From Sphingomonas sp. Leaf412 (GTDB taxonomy: Bacteria > Pseudomonadota > Alphaproteobacteria > Sphingomonadales > Sphingomonadaceae), in NCBI RefSeq assembly GCF_001425405.1, contig NZ_LMQP01000003.1, positions 1,202,642-1,266,641 of the forward strand: a stretch of DNA of 64,000 nt, read 5' to 3'. Of the stretch, positions 8,556-19,828 are shown one piece after another. Every line of letters starts with the position of its first letter. Within the stretch, counting starts at the first letter, position 1. The position numbers and the translations under genes are program-made. Under the pieces are notes generated by a model. It did no database searches. It saw only the letters and a list, made by a program, of their open reading frames with translations, and had not been told where the DNA came from.

Positions 8556-9323
8556 TCAGAACAATTCGTCGAGCGCGCGATGGAGATCGCGCCTCGGCTC
8601 GGCCAGCCGGTCGATCCCCAGCGCGGCAAGGAACGCGTCCTGCGCGTCGGACCCGAAGCCGCCGATGTCGCGCCAGCCGATGAAGATATCGCGATACGGA
8701 TCGCCGACCCCCAGCAGACCGACATCGATGCAACCGGCGATGTCGCCGTCATCGCCGACGATGACGTTGCCGAGGGAGAAGTCGCCGTGGACGACCACCC
8801 GACCTTCGGCATGGCACGCCAGCTCCTCGACCCTGGCCAGAACGCGCGCAGCGCTCCAGTCCGCATGCTCATCGTCGAAATCCCCGGTATCGACCAATCC
8901 GTCCGCCACCCGTCGCCGAACGACCGGAAGCCATGACGCGACGCTCGAATCGAACGGGCAGTCCCGGACCGGAAGGGCGTGAAGGCGCGTGAGGAACGCG
9001 GCGAGCGATCCCGGCACCGCGGTCGCGCGCGCGCGATCGGCCTTGATATGATCCCCGGCCGACATGCCCCGCAGCGCGCTCGTCAGCAGCCACGCCCGGT
9101 CGCCCTCCCCGACCGCGGCGATCACGCGCGGCACGGGGATGCGGCCGTCCGACCAGCGAAGCCGCGCAGCCTCGTCCGCGACGAGGCCGGCGACCCTTCC
9201 CCTGCCCGTCTTCAGGAAAAGATCCTCGCCCGCGCGGAAAACCGTCGCGCCGGACTGTCCGTCGGTCACTGCCACGAGCCGCCGATCGCCGATCGCATCG
9301 GCGATCGCGGCCGGTGGCCGCAT
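8556..9323 (-). CDS. Aminoglycoside 3'-phosphotransferase-like kinase
   Basis: This 255-residue kinase is of the APH(3') family, which transfers phosphate from ATP to the 3'-hydroxyl of aminoglycosides. Visible active-site elements are K38 and E51 for ATP, the catalytic loop HGDFSLGN (D181, N186) and the metal-binding D200 in GCIDVGLLGVGDPYRDI. The C-terminus LDELF resembles the conserved end of true APH(3') enzymes, in which the terminal carboxylate contacts the drug. No insertion sequence or other mobile marker flanks it, and its composition matches its neighbours, so it looks like a resident gene. Whether it confers resistance cannot be told from sequence. It lies 2 bases downstream of greA. 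Confidence 0.8.
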   Translation of the reverse strand: MRPPAAIADAIGDRRLVAVTDGQSGATVFRAGEDLFLKTGRGRVAGLVADEAARLRWSDGRIPVPRVIAAVGEGDRAWLLTSALRGMSAGDHIKADRARATAVPGSLAAFLTRLHALPVRDCPFDSSVASWLPVVRRRVADGLVDTGDFDDEHADWSAARVLARVEELACHAEGRVVVHGDFSLGNVIVGDDGDIAGCIDVGLLGVGDPYRDIFIGWRDIGGFGSDAQDAFLAALGIDRLAEPRRDLHRALDELF

Positions 9324-9325
9324 CG

Positions 9326-9802
9326 TCAGATGAACTCGATCTTCGACACCACGTAATAGCGGTCGCCCGCGGGCACCGACACCTCGACCTCGTCGTCGAC
9401 GCTGCGGCCGATCAACGCGCGACCGATGGGGGAATTGTACGAGATCCGTCCCGTCTTCGCATCCGCCTCGGTCTGGCCGACGATCTGGTAGCGGACCGGC
9501 TTATCGTCCTCGTCCAGCAACGTCACCGTCGCGCCGAACACCACCTTGTCGCCCGACATGTCCAGCGGGTCGATGATCTGCGCCCGGGACAATTTGTCCT
9601 CGATATCCGCGATCGACGCCTCGACCTGCCCCTGCCGCTCCTTGGCGGCGTGATATTCCGCGTTTTCCGACAGGTCGCCATGCGCGCGCGCTTCCTCGAT
9701 CGCGTCCACGATCGTCGGGCGTTCGATCTTCAGCCGTTTCAGGTCCGCGGTCAGCCGGTCATAGCCTTCCTGGAGCATCGGCATCTTCTCGACGGTCGCC
9801 AT
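9326..9802 (-). CDS. greA: Transcription elongation factor GreA
   Basis: GreA rescues backtracked RNA polymerase by stimulating transcript cleavage through its coiled-coil tip. The 158-residue product has the N-terminal coiled coil with the tip motif [14 protein letters not shown] and a C-terminal FKBP-like domain ([11 protein letters not shown] to [12 protein letters not shown]). The ATG at 9802 was chosen because it follows GGAAG at good spacing and gives [13 protein letters not shown], although the frame is open further upstream. The order carA, carB, greA on one strand is common in alphaproteobacteria. Confidence 0.95.
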   Translation of the reverse strand: MATVEKMPMLQEGYDRLTADLKRLKIERPTIVDAIEEARAHGDLSENAEYHAAKERQGQVEASIADIEDKLSRAQIIDPLDMSGDKVVFGATVTLLDEDDKPVRYQIVGQTEADAKTGRISYNSPIGRALIGRSVDDEVEVSVPAGDRYYVVSKIEFI

Positions 9803-9886
9803 GGCGCCACTTCCTTCAATAAATACCCCATCGTCGAGCGACCCTCCCTGCCGGGTCGCCCGCACACACCTCGTGACTGTCGGGGA

Positions 9887-12800
9887 TCAGTTGTGCGGCT
9901 GCGAATAATAGGACTGGAGCGGTCGCACTTCAAGGTTGTGCAGCGCGGACGCCCGGATCGCCTTCGCCGCCTCGATGCTGGCCGAGGCGGTCGTGAAATA
10001 CGGGATGCGCCCGTTCACCGCCGAGGCGCGGATCGGCTGCGAATCCTTCAGGCTCTGCCAGCCTTCGGTGGTGTTGAAGATCAGGTCGATGCCGCCGTCC
10101 TTGATCCGGTCGACGATATGCGGCCGCCCCTGCGCCACCTTGTTGACCTTCTCCACCGGCAGGCCCGCGCGCTCCAGGTGATCCGCCGTCCCGCCCGTGG
10201 CGACGATCGTGAAACCGGCCTCGACCAGGTCGCGCGCCGCGCCGACGATCAGCGCCTTGTCCCCGTCCTTGACGCTGACGAACACCGCACCCTCACTCGG
10301 CAGGACGGTGCCCGCGCCGAGCTGCGCCTTGGCGAAGGCGGTGGTGAAATCGGGATCGATTCCCATGACTTCGCCGGTGGACTTCATCTCGGGAGACAGG
10401 ACCGGATCGATGCCGGGGAAGCGATTGAAGGGGAATACCGCCTCCTTCACCGCGAAATAGTCGATCGCGCGGTCGATCGCGGGCAGGTCGCGCAGCTTCT
10501 CCCCCGCCATCACGCGCGCCGCGATCTTCGCGATCGGCGCGCCGATGGCCTTGGCGACGAAGGGCACGGTGCGGCTGGCGCGCGGATTGACCTCGATCAG
10601 GTAGACCAGCCCGTCCTTCACCGCGAACTGGATGTTCATCAGGCCCTTCACCGACAGGCCATGCGCCAAGACCGTCGTCTGCCGCTCGATCTCCGCGATG
10701 ATGTCGGCGGACAGCGAATAGGGCGGGATCGAACAGGCGCTGTCGCCCGAATGGACCCCCGCTTCCTCGATATGCTGGAGCACGCCCGCGACCACCACAT
10801 CGTCGCCGTCGCAGATCGCGTCGACGTCGACCTCGATCGCGTCGCGCAGATATTGGTCGATCAGGACGGGGGAATCGCCCGATACCTGCACCGCGGTCTG
10901 GATATAATCCTCCAGCTGCTGGTCGCTGTCGACGATCTCCATCGCGCGGCCGCCCAGCACGTAACTGGGGCGCATCAGCACGGGATAGCCGATGCGATTG
11001 GCGACGTTCAGCGCTTCCTCGCGGCTGCGCGCGATGCCGTTCGACGGCTGGAGCAGCTTCAGCTTGTTGACCAGCGCGGCGAAGCGCTCGCGATCCTCCG
11101 CCAGGTCGATCGCATCCGGGCTGGTGCCCAGGATCGGGATCCCCGCCGCCTCCAGCGCGCGCGCCAGGTTCAGCGGCGTCTGTCCGCCGAACTGCACGAT
11201 CACGCCGACCAGCTCGCCTTTCGACGCCTCGACATGCAGGATCTCCAGCACGTCCTCCGCGGTCAGCGGTTCGAAATACAGGCGGTCGCTGGTGTCGTAA
11301 TCGGTCGAGACGGTTTCGGGATTGCAATTGACCATGATCGTCTCGAACCCCGCGTCCGCCAGCGCGAAGCACGCGTGGCAGCAGCAATAATCGAACTCGA
11401 TCCCCTGCCCGATCCGGTTCGGCCCGCCGCCCAGGATCACGACCTTGCGCCGGTCCGACGGCTGGCTCTCGCACTCGGGCTCGCCGAAGCTGGGCGCCTC
11501 GTAGGTGGAATACATGTACGGCGTCTTCGCATCGAATTCCGCGGCGCAGGTGTCGATGCGCTTGAAGACCGGACGCACGCCCAGTTTCAGGCGGTGCTCG
11601 CGCACCTCCTCCTCGGTCACGCCGCCGGTCATCGCCTTCACCGCCTCGTGGATCAGCCCGCTCCCACGCGCGATGCCGCGGCTCATGCCGCGCAGGTTCG
11701 CGGACTGGAGCGCAAGCCACGCGAGGCGCTTGTCGCTGAACCCCATCGCCTTCAACCGGCGCATCCCCGCCGCCTCGATCGGCAGGCCGTCCTTCATCAC
11801 CTCGGCCTCCGCCGCGACGATCTCGGCGATCCGTTCGAGGAACCACGGATCGTATTTCGCGATCGCATTCACTTCCGCGACGGTAAAGCCCTCCCGCAAC
11901 GCCTGCGCCGCGACGAGCAGCCGGTCGGGCGTCGGCGCAGCGAGCGCCGCCTCGATCTCCGCGCGCGGCGCGCCGATCAGGCGGTCGACATGGTTGAAGC
12001 CGCTCAGCCCGGTTTCCAGCCCGCGCAGGGCCTTCTGCATCGATTCGTGGATGTTGCGGCCGATCGCCATGACCTCGCCGACGCTCTTCATCGCGGTGCC
12101 CAGCAGCGCCTCCGCACCCTTGAACTTCTCGAACGCGAAGCGCGGGATCTTCGTCACGACATAGTCGATCGTCGGCTCGAACGACGCCGGGGTCGCGCCG
12201 GTGATGTCGTTGACGATCTCGTCCAGCGTATACCCGACCGCCAGCTTCGCCGCGACCTTCGCGATCGGGAAGCCCGTCGCCTTCGACGCTAGCGCCGAGG
12301 ACCGCGACACGCGCGGGTTCATCTCGATCACGATCAGCCGGCCGTCCTTCGGATTCACCGCGAACTGTACGTTCGAACCGCCGGTTTCAACGCCGATTTC
12401 CCGCAACACCGCGATCGATGCGTTACGCATGATCTGATATTCCTTGTCGGTCAGCGTCAGCGCGGGCGCGACGGTGATCGAATCGCCGGTGTGGACGCCC
12501 ATCGGGTCGATATTCTCGATCGAGCAGATGATGATGGCATTGTCCGCACGGTCGCGGACCACCTCCATCTCATATTCCTTCCACCCGAGCAGCGATTCCT
12601 CGATCAGCACCTCCGTCGTCGGCGACAGGTCCAGCCCCTTGCGGACGATCTCCAGGAATTCCTCGCGGTTATAGGCGATACCTCCGCCCGATCCGCCCAT
12701 CGTGAAGCTGGGCCGGATGATCGCGGGCAGGCCGACCTTGGCCAGCCCCTCCAGCGCCTCCGCTTCCGTATGCGCGATCGCGGAGCGCGCGCTTTCCAGC

Positions 12801-13219
12801 CCGATCCGGTCCATCGCGTCGCGAAACTTCAGCCGGTCCTCCGCCATGTCGATCGCGTCGGCATCCGCACCGATCATCTGCACGCCGAACTTCTCCATCG
12901 TGCCGTCGCGGAACAGCGCGAGCGCGGTGTTCAGCGCGGTCTGCCCGCCCATCGTCGGCAGGACCGCGTCGGGGCGCTCCTTCTCGATGATCTTCGCCAC
13001 CACTTCCGGCGTGATCGGCTCGACATAGGTCGCGTCGGCGAGCTCGGGATCGGTCATGATCGTCGCGGGATTGCTGTTGACGAGGACGATGCGATAGCCC
13101 TCCTCGCGCAACGCCTTGATCGCCTGCGTGCCCGAATAATCGAATTCGCACGCCTGACCGATGACGATCGGGCCGGCGCCGATGACGAGGATGGAGGAGA
13201 TGTCGGTGCGTTTGGGCAT
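9887..13219 (-). CDS. carB: Carbamoyl-phosphate synthase large subunit
   Basis: CarB makes carbamoyl phosphate from bicarbonate, ammonia (delivered by CarA) and two ATP, feeding arginine and pyrimidine synthesis. The 1110-residue product contains the duplicated ATP-grasp halves. The first opens with [21 protein letters not shown], the second with [21 protein letters not shown], and both carry MNPR or VNPR metal-binding motifs. The C-terminal MGS-like allosteric domain includes GGTADHL. The start [14 protein letters not shown] is typical. Unusually, it is separated from carA by a toxin-antitoxin pair on the opposite strand, so carB probably needs its own promoter in the short region near 13220-13277. 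Confidence 0.98.
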   Translation of the reverse strand: MPKRTDISSILVIGAGPIVIGQACEFDYSGTQAIKALREEGYRIVLVNSNPATIMTDPELADATYVEPITPEVVAKIIEKERPDAVLPTMGGQTALNTALALFRDGTMEKFGVQMIGADADAIDMAEDRLKFRDAMDRIGLESARSAIAHTEAEALEGLAKVGLPAIIRPSFTMGGSGGGIAYNREEFLEIVRKGLDLSPTTEVLIEESLLGWKEYEMEVVRDRADNAIIICSIENIDPMGVHTGDSITVAPALTLTDKEYQIMRNASIAVLREIGVETGGSNVQFAVNPKDGRLIVIEMNPRVSRSSALASKATGFPIAKVAAKLAVGYTLDEIVNDITGATPASFEPTIDYVVTKIPRFAFEKFKGAEALLGTAMKSVGEVMAIGRNIHESMQKALRGLETGLSGFNHVDRLIGAPRAEIEAALAAPTPDRLLVAAQALREGFTVAEVNAIAKYDPWFLERIAEIVAAEAEVMKDGLPIEAAGMRRLKAMGFSDKRLAWLALQSANLRGMSRGIARGSGLIHEAVKAMTGGVTEEEVREHRLKLGVRPVFKRIDTCAAEFDAKTPYMYSTYEAPSFGEPECESQPSDRRKVVILGGGPNRIGQGIEFDYCCCHACFALADAGFETIMVNCNPETVSTDYDTSDRLYFEPLTAEDVLEILHVEASKGELVGVIVQFGGQTPLNLARALEAAGIPILGTSPDAIDLAEDRERFAALVNKLKLLQPSNGIARSREEALNVANRIGYPVLMRPSYVLGGRAMEIVDSDQQLEDYIQTAVQVSGDSPVLIDQYLRDAIEVDVDAICDGDDVVVAGVLQHIEEAGVHSGDSACSIPPYSLSADIIAEIERQTTVLAHGLSVKGLMNIQFAVKDGLVYLIEVNPRASRTVPFVAKAIGAPIAKIAARVMAGEKLRDLPAIDRAIDYFAVKEAVFPFNRFPGIDPVLSPEMKSTGEVMGIDPDFTTAFAKAQLGAGTVLPSEGAVFVSVKDGDKALIVGAARDLVEAGFTIVATGGTADHLERAGLPVEKVNKVAQGRPHIVDRIKDGGIDLIFNTTEGWQSLKDSQPIRASAVNGRIPYFTTASASIEAAKAIRASALHNLEVRPLQSYYSQPHN

Positions 13220-13277
13220 TGTTTCCTACGCAATCAGTGCATACGATGATTGCATTGCAATCACCGGAGGATGGGCG

Positions 13278-13523
13278 ATGGCGAGCGTGACGATCCGTAA
13301 CCTGCCCGACGACGTGAAACAGGACCTGCGCGAGCGCGCGGCGCGCAACGGGCGGTCGCTGGAGGACGAGGCCCGCCGCGCGTTGATCGCGCTGGTGCGG
13401 CCGGACGCGGAAGTGCCGCGCAAGAGCATGTTCGAGATGCTGTACGAAATGAGCCGGCCCGGGATCGACCTGCCCATCCCCCCGCGCAGCCGGGCGCGCA
13501 TCCCGACGTTCGACGACGAATGA
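13278..13523 (+). CDS. FitA/VapB-type antitoxin (ribbon-helix-helix)
   Basis: This 81-residue antitoxin has an N-terminal ribbon-helix-helix DNA-binding segment (MASVTIRNLPDDVKQDLRER, with ARRALIAL as the second helix). Its C-terminal tail would wrap the toxin (RPGIDLPIPPRSRARIPTF). This organisation matches FitA-like antitoxins, which neutralise a PIN toxin and repress their own promoter as a complex. The ATG at 13278 follows GGAGG at ideal spacing. The frame is open further upstream, but that part overlaps the carB start. The stop overlaps the toxin start by 4 bases (ATGA). Confidence 0.88.
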   Translation: MASVTIRNLPDDVKQDLRERAARNGRSLEDEARRALIALVRPDAEVPRKSMFEMLYEMSRPGIDLPIPPRSRARIPTFDDE

Positions 13524-13933
13524 TCCTCGTCGATACGAACGTCTGGAGCGAGGCCTTCCGTCCGCGGCCGGACGAGGGCGTTCGCGCCTGGGCGGCGGCG
13601 AATGCCGACGGGATGTGGCTCTCCACGATCGTGATCGGCGAGCTGCTTTCCGGCGTTGCACTGATGCCTCACGGAAAGAGGCGCGAGGCGATCACGGCCG
13701 GTTACGACGAGTTGATCGCGAGTTACGGGACACGCATCGCGGCGTTCGATCTCGACGCCGCGCGGCGTTACGGGGAGGTGCTTGCTTTTCTTGAAGCGGC
13801 CGGACGCAATCCCGGCACCGCCGATGCGCAAATCGCGGCGACCGCGCTTGCCCGAGGGATGGCGTTGGCGACACGAAACATACGGGATTTCAAGGGACTG
13901 GGCCTGACGTTGATCGATCCCTGGCAGGGTTGA
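13520..13933 (+). CDS. FitB/VapC-type PIN-domain toxin
   Basis: This 137-residue PIN-domain ribonuclease is the toxin partner of the preceding antitoxin. The acidic metal-binding residues of the fold are all present: D5 in LVDTN, E41 in GELLSG, D102 in TADAQIAA and D123 in TRNIRDF. The C-terminus GLTLIDPW is characteristic of FitB-like proteins. Members cleave specific RNAs, often tRNA or rRNA; the target here is unknown. The pair lies opposite carA and carB, ending 8 bases from the carA stop. The catalytic set is intact, so the toxin is probably functional. Confidence 0.9.
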   Translation: MILVDTNVWSEAFRPRPDEGVRAWAAANADGMWLSTIVIGELLSGVALMPHGKRREAITAGYDELIASYGTRIAAFDLDAARRYGEVLAFLEAAGRNPGTADAQIAATALARGMALATRNIRDFKGLGLTLIDPWQG

Positions 13934-13941
13934 CCGCGCCT

Positions 13942-15186
13942 TCACCGCGTCATCCCGACAAACCGCTCGAACAGGTAGAAACTGTCCTGCGGTCCCGGCG
14001 ACGCCTCCGGATGGTACTGCACCGAGAACGCCCGCCCGCCGTCGACCTCAAGCCCCGCGTTCGAGCCGTCGAACAGCGACACGTGCGTCTCCGTCACCCC
14101 CGCGGGCAGCGTCTCGCGCTCGACCGCGAAGCCGTGGTTCATGCTCGTGATCTCGACCGCGCCATCGGACAATCTCTTGACCGGGTGGTTGGCGCCGCGG
14201 TGGCCCTGGAACATCTTCGTCGTCTTCGCGCCGACCGCCAGCGCGAGCAACTGGTGGCCGAGGCAGATGCCGAACAGCGGCAGCTTCGTGTCGAGCAACT
14301 GCCGGATCACCGGCACCGCATACTCGCCGGTCGCGGCGGGGTCGCCGGGGCCGTTGGACAGGAAGATGCCGTCGGGGAACAGCGCCATCACCTCGTCGAA
14401 GGTCGCGGTCGCGGGGACGACCGACACCTTTGCACCGGCCTGAACGAGGTTGCGGAAGATGTTGAACTTGCTGCCATAATCGATCGCTACGATATGGGGG
14501 CGTTGCGCTTGCCCCTCGACTTCGCTCAGGGCGAACGGCGGTTGGCCGTCCTCTGCCGTCTTACCGCTCGTGCTGAGCGAGGTCGAAGCACCCTCGCCGC
14601 GATATCCGAACCCGAGCCGCCACACGCCGCCGTCCCAGCTGCCGTGCGTCTCGCGCGTCACCGACTTGGCGAGGTCCATGCCCTCCAGCCCCGGCCAGCC
14701 CTTCGCCATCGCCAGCAGGACGTCGAGATCGAACTCCCCCGTCGGCGAATGCGCCACCACGCCGGTGGGCGCGCCACCCACCCGGATACGCCGCGTCAGC
14801 GCTCGCGTGTCGATGCCCGCCAGCCCGATGCGCGCATGCCGGCGCATCCAGCCGTCGAGGTTCTCCACCGCGCGGAAGCTGCTGGGCGCGGTGGGGTCCT
14901 CGCGCACGATCATGCCCAGCGCGTGGGGGGCGTCGGCCTCCACGTCGTCGGGGTTCGCGCCGACGTTGCCGATATGCGGGAAGGTGAAGGTCACGATCTG
15001 CCCCGCGAAGGACGGGTCGGTCATGATCTCCTGATAGCCGGTCATGGCGGTGTGGAAGCACACCTCGCCCACCGCCTGGCCCTCCGCGCCGAATCCGCGC
15101 CCCCACGCCACATCCCCGTTGGCCAGGACGAGGACGCCGGTGGCACCTTCCGGTTTGGACGCAGGCGTGGTGACAGGCTCGGCCAT
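13942..15186 (-). CDS. carA: Carbamoyl-phosphate synthase small subunit with repeat-derived insertion
   Basis: CarA is the glutamine amidotransferase subunit that supplies ammonia to CarB. The 414-residue product has the N-terminal CPSase domain and the class I GATase domain with nucleophile C308 (GICLGH) and the H392/E394 pair (YHPEA). Residues about 198-228 (from GEGASTSLS to ALSEVEGQ) are not part of the family fold. They are the in-frame translation of a pair of inverted palindromic repeats (bases 14509-14592) inserted at the junction between the two domains. The frame remains open and all catalytic residues are kept, so the enzyme is probably active. Confidence 0.96.
   Translation of the reverse strand: MAEPVTTPASKPEGATGVLVLANGDVAWGRGFGAEGQAVGEVCFHTAMTGYQEIMTDPSFAGQIVTFTFPHIGNVGANPDDVEADAPHALGMIVREDPTAPSSFRAVENLDGWMRRHARIGLAGIDTRALTRRIRVGGAPTGVVAHSPTGEFDLDVLLAMAKGWPGLEGMDLAKSVTRETHGSWDGGVWRLGFGYRGEGASTSLSTSGKTAEDGQPPFALSEVEGQAQRPHIVAIDYGSKFNIFRNLVQAGAKVSVVPATATFDEVMALFPDGIFLSNGPGDPAATGEYAVPVIRQLLDTKLPLFGICLGHQLLALAVGAKTTKMFQGHRGANHPVKRLSDGAVEITSMNHGFAVERETLPAGVTETHVSLFDGSNAGLEVDGGRAFSVQYHPEASPGPQDSFYLFERFVGMTR
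14509..14592. repeat. Inverted pair of sphingomonad REP-like elements inside carA
   Basis: Two copies of a roughly 28-base element face each other at about 14509-14538 and 14564-14592. Each contains the core CTGAGCGAxGTCGA between CCGTTCG or CCGCTCG and a G/C-rich end, and the two agree at most positions after reverse complementation. This core (commonly seen as CTGAGCTTGTCGAAG) is a very frequent intergenic repeat in sphingomonads, where spurious peptides such as FALSEVEG mark its presence in reading frames. Here it sits within a functional gene and preserves the frame. Confidence 0.8.
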
Positions 15187-15282
15187 GACGGGCAGGCGCT
15201 CCTTGAGGTTATCGGCGATGTCGCTAAGCCCCGCCCGCTAGAGAGGCACGTGCCTCGCGTCAACCGAATGAGGGACGAAACG

Positions 15283-15747
15283 ATGATCCGGGACGATATC
15301 AAGGCCGCGCAGATCGCCGCCATGAAGGCGGGCGACAAGGAAACGCGCAACGCGGTTTCGCTGATCCAGGCCGCGATCAAGAACCGCGATATCGAGGCGC
15401 GCACCGGCGCGGCGCCCGCGCCCGGAACCCCTGGCGACGATTCGCTGGTGGTGGAGGTGTTGCAGAAGATGGTGAAGCAGCGCCGCGAGTCGATCGACAT
15501 GTACCGCAAGGGCGGGCGCGAGGAACTGGCCGCTGCGGAGGAGGCGGAGGTCGCGACGATCGAACGCTTCCTGCCCGCGCAACTGGACGAGGCCGCGACG
15601 ACGGCGGCGATCCAGGCGATCAAGGCCGAACTGGGTGCGACGGGCATGAAGGACATGGGCCGCGTGATGGCGGAACTGAAGGCGCGGCACGGCAGCCAGC
15701 TGGACATGAGCAAGGCGAGCGACTGGGTGAAGGCGGCGCTGGCCTGA
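15283..15747 (+). CDS. GatB/YqeY domain protein
   Basis: This 154-residue cytosolic protein is of the YqeY family, related to the tRNA-binding tail domain of GatB. Recognisable elements are the N-terminal IRDDIKAAQIAAMKAGDKE, the central KQRRESIDMY and the C-terminal GATGMKDMGRVMAELKARH, close to the family consensus. The ATG at 15283 follows AGGGACGAAACG, and another in-frame ATG lies 15 bases upstream. The exact role is unsettled, though a link to tRNA amidation or the primase locus is often suggested because yqeY commonly precedes dnaG and rpoD, as here. Confidence 0.92.
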   Translation: MIRDDIKAAQIAAMKAGDKETRNAVSLIQAAIKNRDIEARTGAAPAPGTPGDDSLVVEVLQKMVKQRRESIDMYRKGGREELAAAEEAEVATIERFLPAQLDEAATTAAIQAIKAELGATGMKDMGRVMAELKARHGSQLDMSKASDWVKAALA

Positions 15748-15750
15748 CAA

Positions 15751-15780
15751 AACTCCCCTCCCGCGAGCGGGGGGGGAGTT
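15751..15780 (+). terminator. Hairpin downstream of yqeY
   Basis: A G/C-rich stem (AACTCCCCTCCCGC with a complementary G-run ending in GGAGTT) closes on GAGC 3 bases after the yqeY stop. It may be a terminator or one of the CTCCCC-type intergenic repeats, and resembles the hairpin at the left edge of the window. Confidence 0.5.
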
Positions 15781-15824
15781 AGAACAACATTGCCCCCGCC
15801 GTACCCGTCGGGCAGAAGGCGTGT

Positions 15825-15830
15825 TATACT
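15825..15830 (+). promoter_or_regulatory. Possible -10 element just upstream of dnaG
   Basis: TATACT ends 6 bases before the GTG start of dnaG. If it is used by the housekeeping sigma factor, transcription would begin at or next to the start codon, giving a leaderless message. No convincing -35 hexamer is present at the expected distance, so this is tentative. Confidence 0.3.
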
Positions 15831-15836
15831 CCGGCC

Positions 15837-17681
15837 GTGAGTCTCACCCCCGCCTTCCTCGACGAGCTTCGCGCGCGCACCTCGCTGTCCGCGCTGGTGG
15901 GCAAGAGCGTGAAGCTGACCAAGGCGGGGCGCGAGCACAAGGGGTGCTGCCCGTTCCATGACGAGAAGACGCCAAGCTTCTACGTCAACGACGACAAGGG
16001 CTTCTATCACTGCTTCGGCTGCTCGGCACACGGCGACGCGATCCGCTGGATGACCGAGCAGCGCGGCCTGCCCTTCATCGATGCGGTGAAGGAGCTGGCC
16101 GCCGCCGCCGGGATGGACATGCCCGCGCTGGACCGCCGCGCCGCGGAGAAGGCGGAAAAGGCGAATGGCCTGCACGAGGCGATGGCGGAGGCGGCGACGT
16201 GGTTCGCCGCGCAGATGCAGGGCCTGTCGGGTGCGGAGGCGCGCGCGCTGGCGGAGCGGCGCGGGCTGACCGCGGCGACGATCCGCGATTTCGGCATCGG
16301 CTTCGCGCCCGACGCGCGCAACCGGCTGAAGACCGCGCTGCCCGACTACACGCCCGCGCAGCTGATCGAGGCGGGGCTGCTCATCCAGGTCGAGGGCAAG
16401 GAGCCGTACGACCGCTTCCGCGGCCGGTTGATGATCCCGATCCGCGACGTGCGCGGGCGGACCATCGCGTTCGGCGGGCGCGTGATCGGCGACGGCGAGC
16501 CGAAATACCTGAACTCCCCCGACACGCCGTTGTTCGACAAGGGCCGGACGCTCTACAATCTCGACCGCGCCGCCGCCCCGGCGCGAAAGGCCGATCGCGT
16601 GCTGGTGGTCGAGGGCTATATGGACGTCATCGCGCTGGCGCAGGCGGGCATCGCGGAGGTCGTCGCCCCGCTCGGCACCGCGCTGACCGAGCATCAGCTG
16701 GAACGACTGTGGCGGATGGTGGACGTGCCGACGCTGTGCTTCGACGGCGACGCCGCGGGGCAGAAGGCCGCGTTGCGCGCCGCCCACCGCGCGCTGCCGC
16801 TGCTGACGCCGGGCAAGAGCCTGTCGTTCGTGACGATGCCCGAGGGGCAGGACCCCGACGACGTCGTGCGCCGCGGCGGCGCGGGTGCGTTCGAGGCGCT
16901 GGCGCGTGCGCCGGAGGCATTGGTCGACCGGTTGTGGAAGGCCGAGCTGGCAGCCGAACCGCTGGTGACGCCGGAGCAGCGCGCCGGCCTGCGCGCGCGG
17001 CTGCGCGAGCTGGCCAATACCATCAAGGACAATGAAGTCCGGCTGGAATATGTCGCCGCCTTCAACACGCGCCTGTGGGACTTCTCCCACCCCGAACGCC
17101 CGAGCCAGTCGTTCCGTACCTTCAACAAGGGTGGCAAGGGATACGTCCCCTATCAGCCGCCGTCGGAACGCGTGCTGGCGATCTCGAAGGCCGGGATCGA
17201 CCAGGTCACGATCATCCCCGCGCTCATCCGCGGGCTGATCCGCTATCCCGACCTCCTGCGCCCGCTGGCCGAGACGCTGGTCCGCATCCCGATCGCCTCG
17301 ATCCGGCTGCGGCAGGTACGCGAGGTGCTGCTCGACGCCGCGCTCCACCACGACGCCCTTGAAACGGCGCACGTGCTGACCATCTTGCGACAGGACGCAC
17401 TCGAACCCGTCGTGGCCAAGCTGGAGGAGGTGACGCTTGCCTTTTCCTTCCTCGCCCATAAAGCCGAGCCGGAACAGGCCCGTCGCGATCTGGCATTGGT
17501 GGCGGAGAAGCTGGACGTCGGTCCTGCGATCGACGTCGAGATCGAAGAGGCGCGGGAACGATATTCGGCTGACTGGAACCAGCCCGATTTCGACGAATAT
17601 GTCCGCTTGCTGAAGGCGAAGCAGCGGATGGACGAGGTTTTCATGGACGCGCTGCTGCCGGAAGAAGAGCCGGCGGCGTGA
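15837..17681 (+). CDS. dnaG: DNA primase
   Basis: DnaG synthesises RNA primers at the replication fork. The 614-residue product has the N-terminal CHC2 zinc ribbon (C38-P-F-H41 and C59-F-G-C62), the primase core, the TOPRIM motif VLVVEGYMDVIAL with the later FDGDAAGQKA acidic cluster, and a C-terminal region that would contact the helicase. The GTG start gives MSLTPAFLDELRARTSL, the conserved beginning of alphaproteobacterial primases. There is no visible ribosome-binding site in front of it. rpoD follows 17 bases later, reproducing the classical primase-sigma macromolecular synthesis order. Confidence 0.97.
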   Translation: MSLTPAFLDELRARTSLSALVGKSVKLTKAGREHKGCCPFHDEKTPSFYVNDDKGFYHCFGCSAHGDAIRWMTEQRGLPFIDAVKELAAAAGMDMPALDRRAAEKAEKANGLHEAMAEAATWFAAQMQGLSGAEARALAERRGLTAATIRDFGIGFAPDARNRLKTALPDYTPAQLIEAGLLIQVEGKEPYDRFRGRLMIPIRDVRGRTIAFGGRVIGDGEPKYLNSPDTPLFDKGRTLYNLDRAAAPARKADRVLVVEGYMDVIALAQAGIAEVVAPLGTALTEHQLERLWRMVDVPTLCFDGDAAGQKAALRAAHRALPLLTPGKSLSFVTMPEGQDPDDVVRRGGAGAFEALARAPEALVDRLWKAELAAEPLVTPEQRAGLRARLRELANTIKDNEVRLEYVAAFNTRLWDFSHPERPSQSFRTFNKGGKGYVPYQPPSERVLAISKAGIDQVTIIPALIRGLIRYPDLLRPLAETLVRIPIASIRLRQVREVLLDAALHHDALETAHVLTILRQDALEPVVAKLEEVTLAFSFLAHKAEPEQARRDLALVAEKLDVGPAIDVEIEEARERYSADWNQPDFDEYVRLLKAKQRMDEVFMDALLPEEEPAA

Positions 17682-17698
17682 GCGATTGAAGGACGATT

Positions 17699-19729
<2,031 letters not shown>

Positions 19730-19734
19730 GGGCC

Positions 19735-19828
19735 CCGTGCTCCCGCGAAAGCGGTAGCCCGGAGCCACCAGCGACAACGTCCGTCGTCCAGCCTGGCCCC
19801 GGGTTCCCGTCTTCGCGGGACGACACGT
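19735..19828. repeat. Sphingomonad intergenic palindromic repeat
   Basis: About 90 bases between the converging ends of rpoD and the M28 peptidase open with GTGCTCCCGCGAAAGCGG and close with the near-inverse CCCGTCTTCGCGGGACGACAC, separated by a spacer containing AGCGACAACG. This is a degenerate copy of a repeat widely seen between sphingomonad genes. Its RNA would form a long imperfect hairpin, possibly serving as a bidirectional terminator. Confidence 0.6.

Noticed and set aside
9314-12292. Plus-strand 992-codon open frame
   Set aside because: It lies entirely opposite carB. Long antisense frames rich in R, D, H and A are a by-product of the high G+C content and codon use.
13930-15282. Long plus-strand frame leading into yqeY
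   Set aside because: It is opposite carA. The YqeY homology begins only at 15283, after a ribosome-binding site.
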